Both the position numbers and the translations under genes were made by a program. Shown piece by piece: positions 35,034 to 43,368 of a DNA stretch of 64,000 bases (positions within the stretch are counted from its first letter, which is position 1; each line of letters starts with the position of its first letter). The stretch lies in NCBI GenBank assembly GCA_944390005.1, contig CALXOJ010000009.1, positions 1-64,000 on the forward strand, written 5' to 3'. The notes under the pieces are model-generated. The model was given only the letters and a program-made list of their open reading frames with translations. It made no database searches and had not been told where the DNA came from. Source of the stretch: an uncultured Spirochaetota bacterium (GTDB lineage: Bacteria > Spirochaetota > Spirochaetia > JAFGXN01).

Positions 35034-35834
35034 ATGACACTCAGAATGCGTAACCGATTGCTGAAAATCGTTTTTGCAGCAGGGCTTTTTTTGCCGCTGC
35101 TATCGGTTTTCAATTTTGTCTTTTTTTTGACGAACCGCAGCCATTACGATTACCGTTTTGCCGATTTTCCCGATTTTTTTTCGATAGCAGCGTTTTATGT
35201 TTTTCTTTTGGTTTTAACGCTTCTTATTTACGGTTTGATGGGATTAACTTATTACCGGTTTCGCGCCATTATGTCCAATGAAATTTTTTTTCATATTTTG
35301 TCTCTTTTTGTTCTATTGTTTGTCCATCTGAAAACATTTTTTTTAAATTATCCGCTTTTAAACGGTCCCGATTTTTTCTTTGTTTCCGGAATGAAAATTT
35401 TTTATGCGGTCATTTTGCTGGTTCCGCTCTATTCATTTTGCGGAGCGTTTTTTTCTCTGGGAATCGAAAACAATCGGTTTGATGTTATTTTTTACGTTTT
35501 GCTTGTCGGATTCGCGTTTCTTTCTGTTCTGATTCCGATTGATTCGGCAACCGTTGGAAAGGAACTTTATTACCGTTCTTATGTCCTTTTGTACATTTGT
35601 CTGCTTTTTATTCTTTTGGAATTGCTGACGGCTGTTATTTATCTGACAGATCGGAAAGTCAACACTTTAAAAGATAATTTCCTGCTGATGATTTCGGAAG
35701 TTGTTTTTTCGTTTTTATTTTTGGCGATTTATGCCGTCAATAAACTTCCCGTTTTAGCGGTTTTAACAGTTTTCTATTTTGCGGCCTATTCTTTTTATGC
35801 GAAAAAATTATACAAAATTTATTTGTGGCGGTAA
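35034..35834 (+). CDS. Multi-span inner-membrane protein of unknown function
   Basis: 266 residues, mostly hydrophobic, with about seven or eight predicted membrane helices (for example GLFLPLLSVFNFVFFL and VFSFLFLAIYAVNKLP). I recognise no family motif. The few charged loops are basic at the cytoplasmic side. The -10-like TATAAT (35020-35025) ends eight bases before ATG 35034, with no Shine-Dalgarno and only a poorly spaced -35 (TTGAAT at 35000), so start and promoter are tentative. It converges with YhhN two bases away, with no terminator between them. Confidence 0.6.
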   Translation: MTLRMRNRLLKIVFAAGLFLPLLSVFNFVFFLTNRSHYDYRFADFPDFFSIAAFYVFLLVLTLLIYGLMGLTYYRFRAIMSNEIFFHILSLFVLLFVHLKTFFLNYPLLNGPDFFFVSGMKIFYAVILLVPLYSFCGAFFSLGIENNRFDVIFYVLLVGFAFLSVLIPIDSATVGKELYYRSYVLLYICLLFILLELLTAVIYLTDRKVNTLKDNFLLMISEVVFSFLFLAIYAVNKLPVLAVLTVFYFAAYSFYAKKLYKIYLWR

Positions 35835-35836
35835 AA

Positions 35837-36499
35837 TTACAGCAGCGTTCCCATAATCAATAAAAACTGAGCCGGTACATAAGTCAGAATAATCAACGGC
35901 GTATGCGGCGGCAGTTTTTTGGCGATAGAGCGCAAAGCCAAGAGTGAGTCGGAAATCAAAAAAAGCAGACTTCCTAAAAGCGTCACAATGAAAGCCGTTT
36001 GATTTAAATGAGAATAACAACAGGCAATAGTGAAATTCAGAAAAATAACGGCTGAATAATAAATCAGTCCGGGAAGGATCATAATTTTTTTGTATTGAAG
36101 AACAATAAAGTAAGCGGCGAACAACAAAACGATTCCAACGGCTAAAATCAGCCATGCAAACGGCGGAACATTTTTGTAAAAATTGGAAATTTTAGCAAAT
36201 GTCAAAATGTAAAAAATGTGTCCGATGAGAAAAGCTGCCGTTCCGGCAAGAAAATACACTGTTTTTTCTTTTTTCAGAAGAAAAAGATCCCCGATCCAGC
36301 CAAAAAACAATGCTGCCATGATAAACGGATTGACTTCCGGCGCGTTGCACCAATAAAACAGCGCTAAAATCGGCATTAATTCGGATTTCCCGATAAACCA
36401 TCTTAAATGTGGTTTATGAAATGAAATAGCGAAAATATCTGCCAGTAAAAACGCATAAAGAGCAAAGAGGATCAGAATATTGGCGATTGAGAGTGTCAT
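35837..36499 (-). CDS. YhhN-family membrane protein (lysoplasmalogenase-like)
   Basis: 220 residues with about seven or eight membrane helices. The family-typical segments are FIGKSELMPILALFYW, FGWIGDLFLLKK and GSLLFLISDSLLAL, with conserved acidic residues inside the helices. Some YhhN/TMEM86 members hydrolyse the vinyl-ether bond of lysoplasmalogens, and anaerobic bacteria can make plasmalogens; activity here is inferred. Its start overlaps the end of the glycerophosphodiester phosphodiesterase gene by four bases, which supports a joint role in ether-lipid or phospholipid turnover. Confidence 0.8.
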   Translation of the reverse strand: MTLSIANILILFALYAFLLADIFAISFHKPHLRWFIGKSELMPILALFYWCNAPEVNPFIMAALFFGWIGDLFLLKKEKTVYFLAGTAAFLIGHIFYILTFAKISNFYKNVPPFAWLILAVGIVLLFAAYFIVLQYKKIMILPGLIYYSAVIFLNFTIACCYSHLNQTAFIVTLLGSLLFLISDSLLALRSIAKKLPPHTPLIILTYVPAQFLLIMGTLL

Positions 36500-37308
36500 G
36501 AATTTTGAACCGGTCGTTTCAGAACTTCAAGCATCAGCGCCGGATCATCGGTAAACAATCCATCAACTCCCATAGCCAAAAGCCGCCGCATTTCGTCGGC
36601 TTCGTTAATCGTCCAAATTTGGATTTTGATGTTTCTTTTATGACAATATTTAATAAAACGCTTTGTCAGCAGCCGAATGCCGTGTTTGGTTTCCGGCATC
36701 CGCTCCGGCATCTGAAATACACAGGACGGAAAACGCTTCCATAAAAAACCGAGTCCAAAGTTGATGGTCAAAACGTATTTCGCCACTTCTTTGGAGGTAA
36801 ACGAAGTCAGAGCGTCCGGCATAATTTTTCTTAAAAGAAAGATGTTTTGTGAGTGGAATGACGCCACACAGACTCGTCCGACTGCATTGTATTTCCGCAG
36901 CAGATCCGCCATTGCCTGCACCAGTTCCGGTTTGGGGTCTTTCATGTCGACGTTGATCCGTTGGTTTGCATTCAGTTCAAGAAGCTCGTCAAAACGGGCA
37001 ATGGTAATCCCCTTCCCTTCAAATGGTTTGTTTCCGTTTTCGTCGATATAAAAACAACCGGCGTCATGAGTCAGTAATTCCGCGTATGTTTTTTCGTAAA
37101 CGGGAATCGCTTCTCCGCAAAGCCGGGATAAATCATCATCATGCCAGATGACAACAACTCCGTCTTTTGTAATATGAACATCGGTTTCAATGACATCGAC
37201 TTTCATTTGAAGTGCGGAACGGAAAGCCGGCATTGTATTTTCAGGAAAACGCTTTGAATCACCACGGTGTGCTAAAACAACCGGATTCGGAGAAAAAAAC
37301 GGATGCAT
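36496..37308 (-). CDS. Glycerophosphodiester phosphodiesterase family protein
   Basis: 270 residues from ATG 37308, seven bases after AAGGAGG. The family motifs are VLAHRGDSKRFPENTMPAF (catalytic HRG and ENT), VDVIETDVHITKDGVVVIWHDDDLSRL (metal-binding E, D and H) and the C-terminal IQIWTINEADEMRRLLAMGVDGLFTDDP. There is no signal peptide, so it is cytoplasmic. It releases glycerol-3-phosphate from deacylated phospholipids. A TATAAT lies upstream near 37334. It is coupled to yhhN by an ATGA overlap. Confidence 0.92.
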   Translation of the reverse strand: MHPFFSPNPVVLAHRGDSKRFPENTMPAFRSALQMKVDVIETDVHITKDGVVVIWHDDDLSRLCGEAIPVYEKTYAELLTHDAGCFYIDENGNKPFEGKGITIARFDELLELNANQRINVDMKDPKPELVQAMADLLRKYNAVGRVCVASFHSQNIFLLRKIMPDALTSFTSKEVAKYVLTINFGLGFLWKRFPSCVFQMPERMPETKHGIRLLTKRFIKYCHKRNIKIQIWTINEADEMRRLLAMGVDGLFTDDPALMLEVLKRPVQNS

Positions 37309-37420
37309 AACCACCCCTCCTTAATGATATAGAATTATACCATAAATTACTTAAAAACCAAAGAAAAAATATTTTTTCGCTTTACTTTTAAGCATAAATT
37401 CGATAAAACGATGAACAGCT

Positions 37421-38776
37421 ATGAATGAAAATCAAAACGAAATTCTGACGAAAAATATCACACCTCTTTTTTTTAAATTCGGAATTGCCAATGTCATTTC
37501 GTTGTTAGCATTATCGTCGGCAAGCATGATTGACGCTATGTTTGTCGGAAATTTTTGCGGAAAAGAGCCATTGGCGGCAGTGAATTTGATTGCTCCTGTT
37601 ATGTCGCTGATGAGCGGACTGAATTTGGTTTTTGGCAGCGGCGGTTCGGTGAGGGTTGGCAAATATTTGGGTGAAAATCGCTTTGATAAAGCGCATGTCA
37701 TGTTCACAAAAACGATTATTGCTGTTTCTTCCGTTATGATTTTTTTCTCGGTTTTCTTTTTCGTTTTTGCTGAAGAAGTCACCTCTTTTTTAGGAGCCAA
37801 AGAAGGTCCGCTTCACACGCTGGCAGTCGCTTATTTGCGCGCTGTCAGTCCGTTTTTTCTAACGTGGGGACTCGTTTATACATTTTCGTTATTTATTCGG
37901 GTTGACGGTAAACCGAAATTGGCAACGTTTGGTCTGTTGTCGACGGCCGTCATTAATATCGCTTTGGATGCGTTGTTCATTGTCGGTTTTCAATGGGGTG
38001 TTTCCGGAGCCGCATTGGCGACCGGAATTTCTTCGGTCGGACCGACAATAGTGTTCTTGATTTACATTCTTTTTTTCTCGAAGAATCTGAAACTGAAACG
38101 ACCGAACGGACGTTGGCATGAACTGCTTCTGGCGGCGTTTAATGGTTCATCTGAATTTCTGTCGGAAATTTCGGCCGGTGTGGTTGTTTTTCTGTTTAAC
38201 CGAATTATGATTGCCGGTTTTGGTACGGACGGCGTCGCTGCTTTTACGGCTATCAATTACATTTTGTGGTTTGGGCAAATGACCTTATACGCCGTCAGCG
38301 ACGCTATTACACCGTTGATTTCCGTTAATTACGGAGCCGGCCGCCGCGAACGCATCCGCGAGATTTTAAAAATTTCACGGATAACCGCGTTTGTTTTTTC
38401 CCTCGGCTGTATTCTGTTTTTAACATTTTTCGGTGATGCGGCAGTTCATCTCTTTTTGGATGACAAATCCTCAAAGGCGTATGAAATCGGCTGCGAATTT
38501 ACGCAGTATATTCGATTTGCGTTTTTCTTTATCGGGTTTAATATGATTAACTCAGCTTGGATGACGGCTGTTCACCGACCGGTCGAATCGCTTTTGATTT
38601 CCGGAGCACGGGCCTTGGTTCTGCCGGTTTTATTTCTGACTTTTTTCCCGAAAGCGTTTGGAGTTCACGGAATTTATACGGCTGTTCCCGTTGCCGAAGC
38701 CGCAACGCTTTTGTTTTCGGCCGCTTTGATTTTTCGTTTGAGACAGAAAAACGAGCAGAAAAATTCCGGAATTTAA
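37421..38776 (+). CDS. MATE-family multidrug/cation antiporter
   Basis: 451 residues with 12 predicted helices. The N-terminal MIDAMFVGNFCGKEPLAAVNL, GSGGSVRVGKYLGE, and the middle NIALDALFIVGFQWGVSGAALAT are typical of MATE exporters. It exports organic cations or metabolites in exchange for Na+ or H+. It is intact, unlike the broken MATE gene at 2260-2890, and is not its near-identical copy. The start has no clear Shine-Dalgarno. It precedes the patatin gene by 12 bases. Confidence 0.9.
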   Translation: MNENQNEILTKNITPLFFKFGIANVISLLALSSASMIDAMFVGNFCGKEPLAAVNLIAPVMSLMSGLNLVFGSGGSVRVGKYLGENRFDKAHVMFTKTIIAVSSVMIFFSVFFFVFAEEVTSFLGAKEGPLHTLAVAYLRAVSPFFLTWGLVYTFSLFIRVDGKPKLATFGLLSTAVINIALDALFIVGFQWGVSGAALATGISSVGPTIVFLIYILFFSKNLKLKRPNGRWHELLLAAFNGSSEFLSEISAGVVVFLFNRIMIAGFGTDGVAAFTAINYILWFGQMTLYAVSDAITPLISVNYGAGRRERIREILKISRITAFVFSLGCILFLTFFGDAAVHLFLDDKSSKAYEIGCEFTQYIRFAFFFIGFNMINSAWMTAVHRPVESLLISGARALVLPVLFLTFFPKAFGVHGIYTAVPVAEAATLLFSAALIFRLRQKNEQKNSGI

Positions 38777-38788
38777 GGGAGGTAAAAT

Positions 38789-39829
38789 ATGGAACGCCGG
38801 TATGCGCTGGTTTTAGCCGGTGGAGGCGCCAAAGGAATTTACCAAATCGGCGTGTGGAAAGCATTGCGGGAGCTGGACATTTGCTATGATGTTGTTGTCG
38901 GTTCCAGCATCGGCGCCATAAACGGCGCTCTGATGACTCAAAACGATTGGGATTCGGCCTTTGAGCTGTGGCGCACTGTTACCCTTGAAAAAATTCTCGA
39001 ATTGCCGCCCCATGCCGGTATGAAAGATTTCTTTGTCGGAGTCATCAAAAATTTCGGCGTCAGTGCTGCGCCGTTAAAACAACTGCTTGAACGGCATATC
39101 GATGAGACAAAAATCAGAACAAGCGGAATCCGTTTCGGCTTGACAACATTTAATTTATCTCGACTTCGGCAGGAAGAGTTGTTTATCGAAGAAATTCCGG
39201 AAGGAGAACTGATTCCGCATCTCTTGGCTGCCGCAGCATTTCCCGGAATTAAAACGCAGTCAATTCACGGAAAACGGTGCATAGACGGCGGTATCGCCGA
39301 TAACATTCCCTTTCAAATCGTTCGTGACAGCGGATACAAAAACATCATTGTTGTCGACATTTCCGGATTGGGACGAAACAAAATACCCGATTACGAAGGC
39401 GTCAATCTCATTTACATCAAAAATTCGATTGATTTCGGAAAAATTTCGACTCTTTTCGGAGTTTTTGATTTCAACAGCGAATTTTTGGAACGCTTCAGCC
39501 GTTTGGGGTATTTGGATACACTGAAAGTTTTCGGTCGCTGTTTTGGAATTGACTATTTTATAGAAGAAGACGAATGCGCTTTGAAGGCCCGGGAAAAATT
39601 GCAAAATATCGGATTGTTGGAAGAATACCGCCGCCTCATGCCGAAAAATTTGCGTTATTATATTAAACCGGAAATTGCCGTTGCCGATGTGTTGGCAAAA
39701 CATCTTAACTTTGAACGCATTGTTTTATATCGTTTCGAAGAGATTTCCCGCCTGATTCGTTCAAAATTCAATGAAAATCCATCATTGAAGAACAAAATCG
39801 GCAGTTTATTTGAAAAGCTGATCGTATGA
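38789..39829 (+). CDS. Patatin-like phospholipase
   Basis: 346 residues. The oxyanion loop is LAGGGAKGIYQIGVWKAL, the nucleophile elbow is VVGSSIGAINGAL (Ser of GxSxG), and the catalytic aspartate is in CIDGGIADNIPF. Such enzymes hydrolyse acyl esters of phospholipids in the cytoplasm or at the membrane face. There is no signal peptide. GGAGG precedes the start, and it overlaps the next gene by four bases. The C-terminal 130 residues are less conserved. Confidence 0.92.
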   Translation: MERRYALVLAGGGAKGIYQIGVWKALRELDICYDVVVGSSIGAINGALMTQNDWDSAFELWRTVTLEKILELPPHAGMKDFFVGVIKNFGVSAAPLKQLLERHIDETKIRTSGIRFGLTTFNLSRLRQEELFIEEIPEGELIPHLLAAAAFPGIKTQSIHGKRCIDGGIADNIPFQIVRDSGYKNIIVVDISGLGRNKIPDYEGVNLIYIKNSIDFGKISTLFGVFDFNSEFLERFSRLGYLDTLKVFGRCFGIDYFIEEDECALKAREKLQNIGLLEEYRRLMPKNLRYYIKPEIAVADVLAKHLNFERIVLYRFEEISRLIRSKFNENPSLKNKIGSLFEKLIV

Positions 39830-40422
39830 AAAGAGCTGTCGGCAGCGGACAAAGCGAAACAGTTGTCTGCAAATCGAAATTTCTTGCTGAAAACTTTCTT
39901 ATTGATAATCCGGCTCAAGTCAAAGAAATTATCAGGCGGCAAAAAGAACGTTATTCCGACGCGACGCACGTTTGTCATGCATTCCTTTGCGGCCCAAGAA
40001 GAGAGTTTGCCGGCTGTTCCGATGATCATGAACCTTCCGGAACGGCTGGGCGGCCGATGCTGGAAGTTTTGAAAGGCAGCGGACTGACCGACATTTTGGT
40101 GACTGTCGTCCGATGGTTTGGCGGAACCAAGCTGGGAACCGGCGGATTGGTGCGTGCATACTCCGATGCGGTCAAAGAGCTGCTGACGCATTTGGAAACC
40201 GAAGAATTGACGGAAAAAGCGGCTGTGACGTTTGAAGTTTCTTACGCCGATTACGAAAAAATCCGCCGTTTTGCAGAGAAAAACGGCGGCGAATGGCAAA
40301 AAGAAAATTTCGGAGAAACGGTCGGCTGTTCCGTTGTTGTTCCGTTGTCGAAAGTCGACGAATTTCGAAGCGGAATTTCGGAACTGACAGCCGCCCGCGT
40401 CCGTTTTCTCGAAGACGTTTAA
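39826..40422 (+). CDS. YigZ/IMPACT-family protein
   Basis: 198 residues. The family motifs are KSKFLAENF near the start, SDATHVCHAFLCG, FAGCSDDHEPSGTAGRPMLEVLKGSGLTDILVTVVRWFGGTKLGTGGLVRAYSDAV (read in parts) and a C-terminal ferredoxin-like half. Bacterial members are of uncertain function; the eukaryotic relative IMPACT regulates translation control. It is translationally coupled to the patatin gene. About 125 bases of AT-rich spacer follow, holding the mnmA promoter. Confidence 0.9.
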   Translation: MKRAVGSGQSETVVCKSKFLAENFLIDNPAQVKEIIRRQKERYSDATHVCHAFLCGPRREFAGCSDDHEPSGTAGRPMLEVLKGSGLTDILVTVVRWFGGTKLGTGGLVRAYSDAVKELLTHLETEELTEKAAVTFEVSYADYEKIRRFAEKNGGEWQKENFGETVGCSVVVPLSKVDEFRSGISELTAARVRFLEDV

Positions 40423-40514
40423 AATTCGAAAAACCGGTTCGGTTTGATTTTTCCGCATTCGGGAAAGAACCGAATAGTTTGCGGCGTTTGTTTCTATTTT
40501 CATAGATAAAAATA

Positions 40515-40543
40515 TTCAAAATTTACAAAAATTCTGTTATAAT
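40515..40543 (+). promoter_or_regulatory. mnmA promoter, probably leaderless
   Basis: TTCAAA (40515-40520), a 17-base spacer and TATAAT (40538-40543), ending six bases before ATG 40550. There is no Shine-Dalgarno. Confidence 0.6.
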
Positions 40544-40549
40544 AACAAC

Positions 40550-41563
40550 ATGAAAATTGCTGTCGGACTCAGCGGCGGAGTCGATTCTTCCGTCTGCGCT
40601 TATTTGCTGCAACAACAGGGACATGATGTGACGGCAATTACCATGAAACTGACCTCCGAAGATGACCACAGTGATGCCAAGAAAACGGCGGAATTTTTAA
40701 AGATCCCGTTTTATGAAATTGATTTGACAAAAGAGTATCGCGAAAAAATTATCGCTTATGTCAAAGAAGATTATGAAAACGGGAGAACGCCCAATCCGTG
40801 CGTCCGCTGCAATCGAGAAGTTAAATTCGGAATTTTTTGGGAGAAAGCGGAAGAACTTGGAATCGAATTCGACCGTTTTGCAACCGGACACTATGCCGTC
40901 ATTGATTACGACGAAAAAATGAGGCGCTATCGCTTAAAAAAGGGTGCTCATGCCGAAAAAGATCAGGTGTATTTTTTAGCGATGCTTTCACAGCGGCAGT
41001 TAGCGAAAACGATTTTTCCTCTGGGAGAAATGACAAAAGCGGAAGTACGCAAAATAGCGGCGGCAGCCGGTCTTCCGACAGCCGAAAAAAAAGAGAGTCA
41101 GGATTTGTGCGTCGGTGATTACAAACGGTTTTTTTCCGATGAAACCGACGGTCCGTTTATAGAGCTGCCGAACGGAAAAGAAGTCGGCCGCCATCGCGGA
41201 ATTCACCGTTACACAGTCGGACAGCGGCGCGGATTAAACATCGGAATCGGCTATCCGCTGTTTGTATTGAAAATTGACGCCGAATCGGACACCGTTTACG
41301 TCGGTAAAGAAGAAATGCTTCTTAGCAAAACAGTCACTATCCGTGATGTCAATTTTTCGGCTCTGACAGAGTGTTCCGTCGGAACGGAAGGAGTCGTAAA
41401 AATTCGTTACCGCGATGAAGGTCATCTCGGCCGTATAAAAGAGGTGAAAGCCGACGGTCGTATTGTGATCGAATGGGAAACGCCGGTTCGCGCCGTGACG
41501 CCCGGACAGCTTTGCGTATTTTATAAAGGAGATTATGTCGGTTTTGCGGGATTTATTTGTTAA
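40550..41563 (+). CDS. mnmA: tRNA-uridine 2-sulfurtransferase MnmA
   Basis: 337 residues. The PP-loop is VGLSGGVDSSVCAYLL at the very start. The catalytic cysteines lie in NPCVRCNREVKFG and ESQDLCVGDY, with GQRRGLNIGIG following. MnmA thiolates the wobble uridine of tRNA-Lys, -Glu and -Gln. The start is certain because the PP-loop begins within a few residues. It overlaps the next gene by 29 bases in another frame, where that gene's Shine-Dalgarno also lies. Confidence 0.96.
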   Translation: MKIAVGLSGGVDSSVCAYLLQQQGHDVTAITMKLTSEDDHSDAKKTAEFLKIPFYEIDLTKEYREKIIAYVKEDYENGRTPNPCVRCNREVKFGIFWEKAEELGIEFDRFATGHYAVIDYDEKMRRYRLKKGAHAEKDQVYFLAMLSQRQLAKTIFPLGEMTKAEVRKIAAAAGLPTAEKKESQDLCVGDYKRFFSDETDGPFIELPNGKEVGRHRGIHRYTVGQRRGLNIGIGYPLFVLKIDAESDTVYVGKEEMLLSKTVTIRDVNFSALTECSVGTEGVVKIRYRDEGHLGRIKEVKADGRIVIEWETPVRAVTPGQLCVFYKGDYVGFAGFIC

Positions 41564-42560
41564 AAACAAAATTGTGTTTGTTTTATGCGCCCTCTTTTTA
41601 ATGAGCGGCTGCAAGAAAGAAGCTTCGGACAATATCCCGGAAGTACCAAAGGGCAATCCGAATCAAATTATTTTAACCGTCAACGGAGCTGAAATCACGG
41701 AAGACATGACGGACGCCAAACTCGGCGCCTACCTTATTTACAACCCGTTTGCGGGCGAAGACGACATTCGCGGCGCGCGAAAAACCGTCGCACTGTCTAT
41801 AGCCGAAGCGCTGCTGCTTGATCAAAAAGCGGCGGAAAACGGAACAAAGACGACAGCCGAAGAAGACGCCCAAACTGAAATTCTTATTGAGTTTGTTTAT
41901 AAAGACAAAAGCCGGATTGAAAAAGCCGCCGCATACAGAAATATTCCCATTTCGGAAATGCTGCGAGATAATTTAATTGAATATAAAAAAATGAAATTTT
42001 TAGCCGGTCTGCCCGAAGCTGAAAAGCCGACGAATGCCGAAATCGATCAATTTGTCGAAGAGAATCGAAAAACTTTTGCCGAAAAACCGCAGCGCAAAAT
42101 CATTTTTCAAATTCTGAAACGTCATGACGGAACAGAAAAAGGGAAACAAAAAGCGCGAAAAACGCTTGAAAAAGCGAAAAAAGCTGTCGAGAACGGCATG
42201 GAATTCGAGAAAGCCGTCAAAAAATACTCCGATTTGGAATTCGATGATCCGGCAACATTTTTAGGCGCTTTTTGGCCGGAGTTTCGAGGTTACGGAAAGG
42301 CCGTGACTGATACGGTTTGGGCGTTGGAGCCGGGAGAATGTTCCGCCGTGTATGAGGGCGAACCGCTCTCCTTTTCCGTTTTTTATGTCAGCGAGATTTT
42401 ACCGGAGGAAACGCTTTCCGAAGCGCAATGGAGAAGTTGGGCGGCGCTGCTGCTTACGCTTCAAAAGAATGAAAATCTTTATTATCGTCTTTCTGAGCTG
42501 CTTTTTGAAGATGCCGAAGTCATTTTTTCTTTGGAATACAATGCGGTTCCGGAGGTTTAA
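41535..42560 (+). CDS. SurA/PrsA-like periplasmic chaperone lipoprotein
   Basis: 341 residues. The signal peptide ends in the lipobox LMSGC. A helical N-terminal chaperone domain follows (about 45-165), and then a degenerate parvulin-like region (PQRKIIFQILKRHDGTEKGKQKA, then NGMEFEKAVKKYSDLEFDDPA). Members help fold outer-membrane or secreted proteins; whether the isomerase site is active cannot be judged. AAGGAG precedes ATG 41535. It is cotranscribed with mnmA and rsmE; a second protein of the same type follows at 43369. Confidence 0.7.
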   Translation: MSVLRDLFVKNKIVFVLCALFLMSGCKKEASDNIPEVPKGNPNQIILTVNGAEITEDMTDAKLGAYLIYNPFAGEDDIRGARKTVALSIAEALLLDQKAAENGTKTTAEEDAQTEILIEFVYKDKSRIEKAAAYRNIPISEMLRDNLIEYKKMKFLAGLPEAEKPTNAEIDQFVEENRKTFAEKPQRKIIFQILKRHDGTEKGKQKARKTLEKAKKAVENGMEFEKAVKKYSDLEFDDPATFLGAFWPEFRGYGKAVTDTVWALEPGECSAVYEGEPLSFSVFYVSEILPEETLSEAQWRSWAALLLTLQKNENLYYRLSELLFEDAEVIFSLEYNAVPEV

Positions 42561-43270
42561 TGAATCTGATTTTATTCGAACCCGGAGCATTTGTGTTATC
42601 TTCAAATGACGAACGATACCGTCATTTAAAAGAAATCCTGAAAAAAGGCGAAGGCGACACGTTTGCTGCCGGGATTGTCAACGGCATGAAAGGAACGGCA
42701 TCCATCGAATCGATGGATGAAAAAGAGTGCGTTTGCCGTTTTGAACCGCAAACCGAATCGCCGCCGCTGTTTGATTTGACTTTGATTATCGGTATGGTAA
42801 GACCGATTACCGCACGGCGGCTTTTGAAGGATTTGACTGCCATGGGTGTCGGTCGAATTTGGTTTGTGCAGACCGAATTGACCGATAAAAGTTACCGTGC
42901 CGGTTCTTTGTGGAAAGAGGAAAATTATCGAAAATTTCTGATTGAAGGCGCGGTTCAGGCGGGAGAAACCCGTTTGCCTGAAATTGCCGTTCCTTATTCT
43001 CTGAGATCTGCATTGGAAAAACTTTCGCCCGAAGAACCGCGGTTTGTTTTCGATAATCGGCCTAATGCCGTTTCGTTTCGGCAGCAGAGTGCGTTTTTAC
43101 TTCCGGCAACGGCGGCAGTCGGCAGTGAACGCGGCTGGACCGACAATGAACGGCGGCTGTTTGCGGATTACGGTTTTTCCGTTTACGCTCTCGGTGAGCG
43201 GATTTTGCGGACCGAAACGGCAGCGGCCGCCGCCGCGGCATTGATTTTGGAGCGCGGCGGTTGTTGGTAG
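42560..43270 (+). CDS. rsmE: 16S rRNA (uracil-1498-N3) methyltransferase RsmE
   Basis: 236 residues with a SPOUT knot. The N-terminal PUA-like part includes RYRHLKEILKKGEGDTF. The middle RRLLKDLTAMGVGRIWFVQTELTDKSY and EGAVQAGETRLPEI, and the terminal GSERGWTDNERRLFADYGF...LGERILRTETAAAAA, are the RsmE signature. It methylates U1498 of 16S rRNA. The start codon overlaps the upstream stop (TAATG) after a GGAGG site. Confidence 0.95.
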   Translation: MNLILFEPGAFVLSSNDERYRHLKEILKKGEGDTFAAGIVNGMKGTASIESMDEKECVCRFEPQTESPPLFDLTLIIGMVRPITARRLLKDLTAMGVGRIWFVQTELTDKSYRAGSLWKEENYRKFLIEGAVQAGETRLPEIAVPYSLRSALEKLSPEEPRFVFDNRPNAVSFRQQSAFLLPATAAVGSERGWTDNERRLFADYGFSVYALGERILRTETAAAAAAALILERGGCW

Positions 43271-43304
43271 AGGGTAGTAAGCTTCCCCACAACACAAAAA
43301 TGAC

Positions 43305-43333
43305 TTGACGGCGGAGAAAAATCGGTTTATAAT
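43305..43333 (+). promoter_or_regulatory. Promoter of the acidic PrsA/SurA-like lipoprotein gene
   Basis: TTGACG (43305-43310), a 17-base spacer and TATAAT (43328-43333), then about 30 bases of leader ending in AAAGGAG. A strong conventional promoter with a Shine-Dalgarno. Confidence 0.8.
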
Positions 43334-43368
43334 TTCATAAATAATATGACATTAAAGGAGTCAAACGC

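Noticed and set aside
39658-40503. 281-residue minus-strand frame
   Set aside because: It is opposite the patatin and YigZ/IMPACT genes, which have clear motifs and coupled starts.
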